Shown piece by piece: positions 7,428 through 12,944 of a stretch of 12,944 bases of DNA (position 1 is its first letter; each line of letters begins with the position of its first letter). Below the pieces are notes generated by a model. It did not search any database and was not told where the DNA came from. It saw only the letters and a program-made list of their open reading frames with translations. Source of the DNA: Egerieenecus merdigallinarum (GTDB taxonomy: Bacteria; Bacillota; Clostridia; Christensenellales; Aristaeellaceae); contig DVHS01000148.1 of NCBI GenBank assembly GCA_018711985.1, positions 1 to 12,944 on the forward strand, read 5' to 3'. A program made the translations under genes and the position numbers.

Positions 7428-8402
7428 GTGCAGAAACGGAAAACATGCTTTGCCGCGCTGGAATTGTGCGGCGCGATGATTGGCGCGGGCTTTGCCACGG
7501 GGCGGGAAGTGGCAGCTTTTTTCAGCCGGTTCGGCTTGTGGAGCTGGCTGGGTATCGCGGCCGGGACGGGGACGATTGCGCTATTGGGGGGCGCGCTGGC
7601 TTCCGGCTGTGCACGGCGGGGCAAAAAAAACCTGGCGGAGTGCTTTCCCGGCGCGCTGGGATGGCTGCCCCAGGGCGCTTTTTTGCTGCTGCTCTTTACC
7701 ACGGGCGGAGCCATGGCAGCGGGGGCGGCGGAGCTTGCAAAATTGACGGTACCACTGCATGGGGCGGAATGGCTGGGCGGTGTGGGCACCATGGCCCTGT
7801 GCTGGCTGCTGTCCCGGGGAAAAATTTCGGCGCTGACCGTGCTCTCCGGTTTGCTGATGGTGGTCTTGACCGTGCTCATGGGGCTGTGCTGGCTGCTTCC
7901 CGTGGAGCAGAGCTTTTCCCTGCGGGTAGTTTCAGCGGTTCCACCAGGGTTGGAGGCGTGCGTTCGGGGAATTTGCTGGGGCGGATTCAACCTGGCCTTT
8001 GCCGCGCCGCTGATCTGCCGCCGGGCGGAACTTTCCCGTGCCCCGGTCTGGGCCGCAGCGCTGCTGGCGCTTTTGCTGACGCTGGGGAACGGATTGCTGC
8101 TGCGTTTCCCTGCCCTGTGGCATCATCCCCTGCCCATGGTTGCGCTTTTTTCTGCCCTGGGGAAACCTGGCTTCGTCCTGGGCGCCACAGCGCTGTATCT
8201 GGCCATCCTTACCACGCTGCTTGCCGTTTTCCAGGGGCTGCGGGAGATGCTTCCGCCCGGGCTGGCGTGGCGGGAGGGGGTGACGCTTGCGGGCGTAGGG
8301 GGCATTGCCATGGCCGGCTTTCAGGGAATTGTGGGGGTAGGCTACCTGCTGCTGGGGGCGTTGTGCCTGTGCATTCTTGGGGCTGTGGCCTTGAGCCGCT
8401 AG
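7428..8402 (+). CDS. YkvI-family (LeuT-fold) membrane protein
   Basis: This 324-residue, strongly hydrophobic protein has roughly ten membrane helices. Near its start it carries CGAMIGAGFATGREVAAFF, matching the unwound first-helix motif of the YkvI family (COG3949), related to sodium-coupled amino-acid transporters. It probably moves a small solute; the substrate is unknown. A GTG start at 7428 is chosen because AGGGGGG lies seven bases upstream; the ATG at 7374 in the same frame has no ribosome site and would add a polar tail before the first helix. The gene is divergent from the FAD/Rieske gene across 111 bases and ends in its own terminator. A functional link with the oxidoreductase is possible but rests only on position. 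Confidence 0.78.
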   Translation: MQKRKTCFAALELCGAMIGAGFATGREVAAFFSRFGLWSWLGIAAGTGTIALLGGALASGCARRGKKNLAECFPGALGWLPQGAFLLLLFTTGGAMAAGAAELAKLTVPLHGAEWLGGVGTMALCWLLSRGKISALTVLSGLLMVVLTVLMGLCWLLPVEQSFSLRVVSAVPPGLEACVRGICWGGFNLAFAAPLICRRAELSRAPVWAAALLALLLTLGNGLLLRFPALWHHPLPMVALFSALGKPGFVLGATALYLAILTTLLAVFQGLREMLPPGLAWREGVTLAGVGGIAMAGFQGIVGVGYLLLGALCLCILGAVALSR

Positions 8403-8406
8403 CCTC

Positions 8407-8465
8407 AGCCACGGGAAAGAAGCGGGAAAAGAAAAATCCGCCCTTTTCGTTCCCGTGGTTTTGTT
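8407..8465 (+). terminator. Intrinsic terminator after the YkvI-family gene
   Basis: CCACGGGAA (8409-8417) pairs with TTCCCGTGG (8450-8458). The stem continues after one mismatch with GAAG:TTTC (including one G-T wobble), and after another with GGG:CCC, around a loop of about 14 bases. TTTTGTT follows (8459-8465). It begins five bases after the stop codon and overlaps the promoter of alr. Confidence 0.72.
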
Positions 8466-8472
8466 GTATAAT
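8444..8472 (+). promoter_or_regulatory. Promoter of the alr operon
   Basis: A perfect TATAAT lies at 8467-8472, with a weak -35 (TTTTCG, 8444-8449) 17 bases upstream. The predicted start of transcription is about 27 bases before the alr ATG. The -35 region lies inside the descending arm of the upstream terminator hairpin, so the two signals share sequence. Confidence 0.65.
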
Positions 8473-8506
8473 ACAAATCGTAATGCCATGCAAAGAGGGC
8501 TGAAGT

Positions 8507-9613
8507 ATGCAATATCGCGCAAACTACCGGGAAATCGACCTGGATGCACTGCGGCATAACGTGCGCCAGCTCCGTAAGGCAACCGCGAAGGATGCCCGCC
8601 TGATGGCGGTGGTAAAATCTGACGCCTATGGCCATGGAATGGTACAGGTTGCCCGGGCAGCGCTGTCGGCCGGGGCCGAGGCACTGGCGGTGGCGCTGGT
8701 GGAGGAGGGAGAAACCCTCCGGCAGGCGGGCGTGGATGCGCCTGTCCTGGTGCTGGGCGCCACCAGTCCGCGAGAGGCGCAGGGAGGCGTGGCGCTGGGG
8801 CTGACGCTTACCGTGTGCGATCCCGCCATGGTAAAGAGCGTGGGTGCGGCATGCCGTGCCCAGAACCGGGAAGCCAACGTACACTTGAAGCTGGACACCG
8901 GCATGGGCCGTATCGGTGCGCGGAATGCTGCGGAGGTGCAGGATGTACTGTCAGCGCTGGAGGATGAACCTCTGGTGCATCTGACCGGCGCCTTCACCCA
9001 CTTTGCCGACGCAGACGGAGCGGATGCGGCGTTTACCCAGGAGCAATTTCAGCGGTTCGAGGCGTTGACAGCCCTGCTGCCGCGGGGCATCGTGCGCCAC
9101 GCGGCCAACAGCGCGGCCATTCATCGCTATGCGGCAACGCACCTGGACATGGTCCGCATGGGAATCTCCATGTACGGTTATGCTCCTGTGCCCGAGTCGC
9201 TGCCGCTGTTGCCGGTTATGCGCTGGTATACGGAGGTTACCTATGTGAAGGAGCTCTCTGCCGGGGACACGGTTAGCTATGGCCGTACCTTCCGGGCGGA
9301 CAAACCCATGCGGGTGGCCACCGTAGCCGTGGGCTATGGTGATGGCTATCACCGGGCCATTTCCGGCAGGGGCGCGGTACTCATCGGTGGAAAGCGCGCA
9401 CCCATTCTGGGGCGCGTGTGCATGGATCAGCTCATGGCCGATGTGACGCACATTCCCGGGGTAAAGGCCGGGGATCAGGTAGTGCTGCTGGGGGAGCAGG
9501 GTGGTGAACGCATTACTGCCGAGGAGCTGGCGTCCTGGGCGGGTACCATCAGCTATGAAGTCCTTCTGGCCCCCACCAACCGTGTGCCCCGGGTGTGGCT
9601 CCATGAAGAATGA
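8507..9613 (+). CDS. alr: Alanine racemase
   Basis: This cytoplasmic, PLP-dependent dimeric enzyme interconverts L- and D-alanine and supplies D-Ala for peptidoglycan. It has 368 residues, the usual length. The PLP lysine is Lys37 in VVKSDAYGHG. Lys128 in LKLDTGMGRIG corresponds to the carbamylated lysine of the Geobacillus enzyme, and Tyr258 in SYGRTF is the opposing catalytic tyrosine supplied across the dimer interface. GRVCMDQLMADVT, in the C-terminal beta domain, is also conserved. The ATG at 8507 has AGAGGG seven bases upstream. It is first in a six-gene operon and its last 11 bases overlap the next gene. D-Ala supply fits with the class A penicillin-binding protein encoded nearby. Confidence 0.96.
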   Translation: MQYRANYREIDLDALRHNVRQLRKATAKDARLMAVVKSDAYGHGMVQVARAALSAGAEALAVALVEEGETLRQAGVDAPVLVLGATSPREAQGGVALGLTLTVCDPAMVKSVGAACRAQNREANVHLKLDTGMGRIGARNAAEVQDVLSALEDEPLVHLTGAFTHFADADGADAAFTQEQFQRFEALTALLPRGIVRHAANSAAIHRYAATHLDMVRMGISMYGYAPVPESLPLLPVMRWYTEVTYVKELSAGDTVSYGRTFRADKPMRVATVAVGYGDGYHRAISGRGAVLIGGKRAPILGRVCMDQLMADVTHIPGVKAGDQVVLLGEQGGERITAEELASWAGTISYEVLLAPTNRVPRVWLHEE

Positions 9614-10169
9614 GGAAAAGGCCGCCCTGCGCCGGCAACTGCGCAGTCTTCGGCCGGAGCGGGGAACCATTGCCCGAGAGAGTTCCTTGATTTGCGAACG
9701 CCTGCTGGGTTGGCCGGCATACCGTCAGGCCACGTGCTTGGCAGCTTATATGGCCATGGGCCACGAAGCAGACGTTACGCCGCTGCTGCATTATGCCCTT
9801 GCCCAGCACAAGAAGTTGCTTCTGCCCCGAATTGCGGATGGGGAGATGCGCTTTTACAGGGTCACGGACCTGGATACGCTGGATGCAGGCACTTTCGGCA
9901 TACGTGAACCTGCGCAAGACGCCCCGGAGGCTGCCCTGGAGGAGGCGCAGCTGATCCTGACGCCCCTGGAAGCGGTGGATGGCCGGGGATGCCGCCTGGG
10001 CAAGGGTGGCGGCTATTATGACCGGGCGCTGCGGACACGAAAGGGCGTGGCATTGGGCGTGGCGCTATGCTATCAGGTAGTGGAACGGGTTCCCACCACG
10101 GACTGGGACGAGCCCCTGGACGGATGGGTGACGGCCCGGGAAATTCATATTTTGACAAAAGCGAGGTAA
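9603..10169 (+). CDS. 5-formyltetrahydrofolate cyclo-ligase
   Basis: This 188-residue protein of the YgfA/MTHFS family converts 5-formyl-THF to 5,10-methenyl-THF using ATP, returning stored or inhibitory folate to the one-carbon pool. The diagnostic ATP/Mg loop LGKGGGYYD is at 132-140, preceded by the conserved TPLEAVDGRGCR stretch; GIREP earlier is also typical. The ATG lies inside the end of alr and has no strong ribosome site, so translation is probably coupled to alr. Upstream in-frame ATGs fall well within alr and would add residues the family does not have. Confidence 0.92.
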   Translation: MKNEEKAALRRQLRSLRPERGTIARESSLICERLLGWPAYRQATCLAAYMAMGHEADVTPLLHYALAQHKKLLLPRIADGEMRFYRVTDLDTLDAGTFGIREPAQDAPEAALEEAQLILTPLEAVDGRGCRLGKGGGYYDRALRTRKGVALGVALCYQVVERVPTTDWDEPLDGWVTAREIHILTKAR

Positions 10170-10176
10170 CGCCGTT

Positions 10177-10977
10177 ATGGAGAACAAGAAGACCAAGAAA
10201 AAACCAAAGATCGTAAAGAAACCTTTTCTGACGGGCTCGCCGGTGGACGGCACTACGGCCAAGGCGGCGCTTACCTTTTTTGGTGGCATGCTGCTGATGC
10301 TGCTGGCCTATTTGCTGCTGTGTTCCATGATGCTGTGGGACAGCCTGTTCCTGCGGATTGTCACCAATGGTCTGGTCATGGTGGCTGTGTATGCGCTGTT
10401 CTTCCTGAGCGGCATGTCCAAGGGGGCAACGGCGGTGAACAGTGGGGAAATCATGTACCAGCGCAAGGCTGAGGGAAAACCTGTGGACGCCGGGGATCTG
10501 AAGGCCTGCTATCACCCCTTGAAAGGGTTTGTGACCGGCCTGCTGGGCTCGCTGCCATTTTTCCTGTGCGCACTGGTGCTGGCGGTTATTGCGCAGCAGC
10601 AGTTTTATGGCCTTAGCGCGCTGCCCAACTGGCTGGAGCCCTATACCCGCCGCAGCGATATCGGCAATGCGCTTGCCTATTACAGCGTAACTGATCCCAT
10701 GGGCGTGGAGAGTGTGCTGCGGCTGATTGTTCGCGCGATGATGATGCCGTTGGTAAGCATTGTGGGGACGTCGGATTCAGTGGCCCTGCTGACGCTGGAG
10801 CGCTTGAGCCCGCTGGTGGCGCTGATTCCCGCGGTATTCCATGGAATCGGCTATACCCGTGGCGTGCAGGCGCGCACCCAGGTGCATTCCAGCATTGCCG
10901 CGGCCAACCGCAAATACAAGCGCAAGGAAAAGAAAAAGCAACAGCGCCGTGCCCGTGGGCCGGAGCAGCTGAACTGA
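10177..10977 (+). CDS. Unrecognised membrane protein with basic tails
   Basis: I do not recognise this 266-residue protein. It begins with a Lys-rich tail (9 Lys in the first 15 residues). Two membrane helices (about 30-53 and 57-80) are followed by a polar loop rich in charged residues (81-112), a third helix (115-138), a loop with several aromatics (142-170), and two less certain hydrophobic segments (178-198 and 205-222). It ends in a very basic tail (244-260, NRKYKRKEKKKQQRRAR). Basic stretches at both ends suggest that they face the cytoplasm and might touch RNA, ribosomes or phospholipid headgroups. GAGG lies ten bases before the ATG, which starts seven bases after the cyclo-ligase stop. 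The start and frame are secure; the function is unknown. Confidence 0.82.
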   Translation: MENKKTKKKPKIVKKPFLTGSPVDGTTAKAALTFFGGMLLMLLAYLLLCSMMLWDSLFLRIVTNGLVMVAVYALFFLSGMSKGATAVNSGEIMYQRKAEGKPVDAGDLKACYHPLKGFVTGLLGSLPFFLCALVLAVIAQQQFYGLSALPNWLEPYTRRSDIGNALAYYSVTDPMGVESVLRLIVRAMMMPLVSIVGTSDSVALLTLERLSPLVALIPAVFHGIGYTRGVQARTQVHSSIAAANRKYKRKEKKKQQRRARGPEQLN

Positions 10978-10993
10978 CGCGGAGGAAAGAGGC

Positions 10994-11551
10994 ATGCGTA
11001 TCATAGCGGGGGAAGCCCGCTCCCGGACCATCCTGGCGCCGGAGGGACGGGACACACGCCCAACCCTGGACCGGGTGCGGGAAAACCTGTTCAATATTTT
11101 GCAATGGCAATGTCCTGGGGCGCGGGTGCTGGATCTCTTTGCGGGAAGCGGCGCCCTGGCGCTGGAGGCGCTCAGCCGCGGCGCGGCGGAAGCTGTGCTG
11201 GCGGACTGCGACGCCCGGGCCGTGCGGGTAGAACGCCAGAACGTGGAAGCCCTGGGCTTTTCACAGCGCGCCCGGGTGCTTCAGGCGGACTGGCGGGAGA
11301 CGGTGCGTAAATTATCCGCGGAAGGCCGGAGCTTTCAGCTGGTATTTCTGGACCCGCCTTATGCCATGGAAGACTTGACGGCTGTTTTTGAGGCGTTGCG
11401 TACAGGCGGCTTGATTGATGCGGACTCCTTGGTGATTGTGGAGCACCAGGCTGGGCATCCACCCCAGGTGGGGGAAGGCTTCCTGATGGTCGATCAGCGA
11501 AAATACGGCTATGTGGGCATTCATATGTTCCGCATGAAAGGGGAAGCGTAA
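10994..11551 (+). CDS. rsmD: 16S rRNA (guanine-N2)-methyltransferase RsmD
   Basis: This 185-residue SAM-dependent enzyme, of normal length, makes m2G966 (E. coli numbering) in the 30S subunit. The N-terminus MRIIAGEARSRTI and the RPTLDRVRENLFNIL segment are hallmarks of the family. The SAM-binding motif I is DLFAGSGALALEALSRGA (from Asp47), and the catalytic motif IV is DPPY (120-123). GGAGG lies eight bases before the ATG. The pairing with coaD three bases downstream is a very common bacterial arrangement and supports both calls. Confidence 0.95.
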   Translation: MRIIAGEARSRTILAPEGRDTRPTLDRVRENLFNILQWQCPGARVLDLFAGSGALALEALSRGAAEAVLADCDARAVRVERQNVEALGFSQRARVLQADWRETVRKLSAEGRSFQLVFLDPPYAMEDLTAVFEALRTGGLIDADSLVIVEHQAGHPPQVGEGFLMVDQRKYGYVGIHMFRMKGEA

Positions 11552-11554
11552 GGA

Positions 11555-12049
11555 ATGGAGCGGATCTGCGTTTATCCCGGCAGCTTTGACCCCGTGACCG
11601 TGGGGCATATGGACATTATCCGGCGCAGCGCGGCACTCTTTGACCGGGTGATTGTGGCGGTGCTGCATAATCCGGCCAAGCGGGGCTGCTTTGCCCTGGA
11701 GGATCGCTTGGCGATGATACGGGATGCCTGCGCCGCCATTCCCCAGGTGCAGGTGGACAGCTTTGACGGGCTGTTGGTTGATTACTGCCGGAAATGCGGT
11801 GCGCAGGTGGTGGTCCGCGGGCTCCGGGCGGTCAGCGACTTTGAAAGCGAGTTCCAGATGGCGCAGGTCAATCACCAGATTTTGCCCACGGTGGAGACAC
11901 TGTTCATGATGACCTTGCCGGAGCACGCATACATCAGCTCTTCTGTGGTGCGGGAGCTGGCGGCCTTTGATGGGGATTTTGCGCCGTTTTTACCCGCGGA
12001 GGTTGTCCCCAGGGTACGGGCATTCTTTGCCAACAGGCATGTGGAGTAA
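11555..12049 (+). CDS. coaD: Phosphopantetheine adenylyltransferase
   Basis: This 164-residue protein, typical in length, transfers AMP from ATP to 4'-phosphopantetheine to give dephospho-CoA, the fourth step of coenzyme A synthesis. The nucleotidyltransferase motif TVGH (15-18) follows YPGSFDPV; RGLRAVSDFESEFQMA starts at Arg88, and ISSSVVRE is at 127-134, all diagnostic of bacterial CoaD. It starts three bases after rsmD, with a partly overlapping GGAA-type ribosome site, so the pair is likely coupled. Confidence 0.97.
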   Translation: MERICVYPGSFDPVTVGHMDIIRRSAALFDRVIVAVLHNPAKRGCFALEDRLAMIRDACAAIPQVQVDSFDGLLVDYCRKCGAQVVVRGLRAVSDFESEFQMAQVNHQILPTVETLFMMTLPEHAYISSSVVRELAAFDGDFAPFLPAEVVPRVRAFFANRHVE

Positions 12050-12064
12050 AAGGAGGCAGAGGAC

Positions 12065-12730
12065 ATGGCGTCCAGGCAGAACCGGTCGGAAGTTGCGCTT
12101 TGCATCAACTTGGTGCATGAGCTACAGGAATTGATTATCGGCAGCCGCCGTGCTTTTATCAGCGGCAATGCATGCGTGGTGGATCGCCAGAGCATGCTGG
12201 ACAAGCTCAATGAACTGGAGCATAGCTTGCCCGAGGCGGTCCGTCAGGCGCATGAGAGCCTGAAAACCCTGGACGCCCATCAGGAGCAGGTGGAGGAGGA
12301 ATGCCGCGTAAAGGTGAACGAGGCAAACCAAAAGGCCCAGCAGATTCTGGCCTCCGCTAAGAAAACCGAGGAGGAAGCCCAGCAAAAGGCGGCCAGCGTG
12401 GCATCCGCCGCCGCCGCTGCCGCGGCGGAGAATCAGCGCAAGAGCGAGGAGGAAGCCAAGTCCTGCGTGGAGGCCGGACGGGCAGAAGCCATGCGTATTG
12501 TGGAAGAGGCGCAGCGGCATGCGGCCGCCCTGGTTTCCAAGGAGGAGATTGTGCGCCGTGCCCGTGTGGAAGTGAAGGAAATGCAGGAGAATGCGCAGGC
12601 GCAGCTGGCCAACGTGCGCAGAAACACCTTTGACTATCTGGATAACCTCATGGCGCAGGCGGATCAAGCCATGGCGGGGCTTATCAACGATCTTCGCATG
12701 GAGCGCAACGAGTTGAACGCGCAGCGGTGA
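12065..12730 (+). CDS. Coiled-coil protein following coaD
   Basis: This 221-residue soluble protein has no signal or membrane segment. The N-terminal part (about 10-60) fits a segment I recall downstream of coaD in Clostridia: a LVHELQELI helix, a short G-x-x-x-VVDR turn, then a helix with LPEAVRQA. From about 70 to 200 it is a long Glu/Lys/Ala/Gln coiled coil with an A-rich break (SAAAAAAAE near residue 120), ending in a conserved-looking NTFDYLDNLMAQAD segment. Such genes are often labelled ATPase or V-type/F0 subunit on coiled-coil similarity alone; I would not accept that function. A scaffold role is possible. AGGAGG lies eight bases upstream and the gene starts 15 bases after coaD. It is the last gene of the operon, with no hairpin right after the stop. 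Confidence 0.85.
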   Translation: MASRQNRSEVALCINLVHELQELIIGSRRAFISGNACVVDRQSMLDKLNELEHSLPEAVRQAHESLKTLDAHQEQVEEECRVKVNEANQKAQQILASAKKTEEEAQQKAASVASAAAAAAAENQRKSEEEAKSCVEAGRAEAMRIVEEAQRHAAALVSKEEIVRRARVEVKEMQENAQAQLANVRRNTFDYLDNLMAQADQAMAGLINDLRMERNELNAQR

Positions 12731-12754
12731 AAAAGGTCGAAAAAAATAGCGAAA

Positions 12755-12799
12755 TGTTCATCTCAAGTTCAAATCATGTTCACATTTCTTCGATATAGT
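12755..12799 (+). promoter_or_regulatory. Candidate activated promoter with three 11-bp phased repeats
   Basis: TGTTCATCTCA (12755-12765), AGTTCAAATCA (12766-12776) and TGTTCACATTT (12777-12787) are tandem units that share GTTCA at identical spacing, one DNA turn apart. A TATAGT box follows at 12794-12799, and no good -35 exists at 16-18 bases. Direct repeats with 11-bp period overlapping a missing -35 are the usual design of OmpR/PhoB-family activated promoters. The regulator and the product are unknown. Confidence 0.5.
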
Positions 12800-12802
12800 G
12801 TA

Positions 12803-12876
12803 CTTGCAATCAGGAAGGCAAGCCACCGGCCCCCTGAGAGCAATCTCCTTTTTCCCGACATTCCTTCGGGAATGTC
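12803..12876 (+). ncRNA. Structured non-coding segment (possible small RNA or leader)
   Basis: Downstream of the putative promoter lie CTTGC/GCAAG (12803-12807 and 12818-12822), or alternatively TCAGG/CCTGA (12810-12814 and 12833-12837). Next is GAGA-GCAA-TCTC (12836-12847), a short stem with a GNRA-type loop followed by CC and five Ts. Then comes GACATTCC-TTCG-GGAATGTC (12857-12876), a perfect 8-bp stem with the stable TTCG loop. It matches no RNA family I know. The hairpins are clear; that this is a separate transcript is inference. Confidence 0.4.
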
Positions 12877-12897
12877 ACCTCCCTATCCTCCATACAA

Positions 12898-12944
12898 GCA
12901 AAGGCCATGGAAGCGGCTTCAACCACCGTTTCCATGGCCTTTGT
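12898..12944 (+). terminator. Long hairpin at the window edge, probable terminator
   Basis: Bases 12899-12916 pair with 12926-12943 over 18 pairs (one G-T wobble) around a 9-base loop, beginning CAAAGGCCATGG and ending CCATGGCCTTTG. The window stops right after the 3' arm, so the presence of a T-run cannot be judged. It would end the alr operon or the putative small transcript, or serve a convergent gene outside the window. Confidence 0.6.

Noticed and set aside
8483..8503. Six-codon leader frame (MPCKEG) just before alr
   Set aside because: It has no ribosome site of its own and its end overlaps the alr ribosome site only by chance spacing; conservation data would be needed.
12810..12944. 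Minus-strand open frame entering from the window edge, possible gene C-terminus
   Set aside because: The stretch is dominated by perfect inverted repeats, and the roughly 45-residue translation has no recognisable feature. A partial gene cannot be excluded without the flanking sequence.

Overview
The window reads as chromosomal DNA from a GC-rich member of the Bacillota, most likely a Clostridia-type anaerobe. The evidence is the strong GGAGG-type ribosome sites, TATAAT-type promoters, a YkvI-family membrane protein, a YhfW-like FAD/Rieske protein, a galactokinase with a GGNHTDH motif, and a coiled-coil gene directly after coaD, an order I associate with Clostridia. The taxonomic call is inference from gene style. 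I see no phage, insertion sequence, CRISPR array, tRNA or rRNA.

Left part, minus strand (about 1-3215). A sugar-related operon runs leftward. A good promoter at 3187-3215 drives a secreted ABC-type solute-binding protein (1660-3150), then a galactokinase-family kinase (299-1582), and ends in a clear intrinsic terminator (205-248). No permease or ATPase is present, so the binding protein is an orphan within this window. A perfect 36-bp palindrome (4-39) lies beyond the operon.

Middle (3364-8402). A bifunctional class A penicillin-binding protein with a C-terminal fibronectin-III-like region reads rightward. It converges on a FAD-dependent oxidoreductase with a C-terminal Rieske [2Fe-2S] domain (5940-7316, minus). 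That gene is divergent from a YkvI-family ten-or-so-helix membrane protein (7428-8402, plus), which ends in a long stem-loop terminator.

Right part, plus strand (8444-12730). A compact housekeeping operon begins at a promoter that overlaps the preceding terminator. Its genes are alr (D-alanine supply for peptidoglycan), 5-formyltetrahydrofolate cyclo-ligase (folate salvage), an unrecognised basic-tailed membrane protein, rsmD (16S rRNA methylation), coaD (coenzyme A synthesis) and a coiled-coil protein. Gaps run from an 11-base overlap to 16 bases, so one transcript with translational coupling is likely. With the penicillin-binding protein nearby, cell-wall synthesis is the one recurring theme.

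Right end (12731-12944). No convincing gene is visible. It holds three direct repeats of an 11-bp unit directly upstream of a TATAGT box, as in OmpR/PhoB-type activated promoters. After that comes a run of small stem-loops (one with a GCAA loop, one with an 8-bp stem and TTCG loop) and a long 18-pair hairpin at the window edge. This may be a regulated small RNA, or the leader of a gene beyond the window, and is the least explained part of the sequence. I did not find a clear previously undescribed multi-gene system; the most open items are this right-end element and the unknown membrane protein at 10177-10977.
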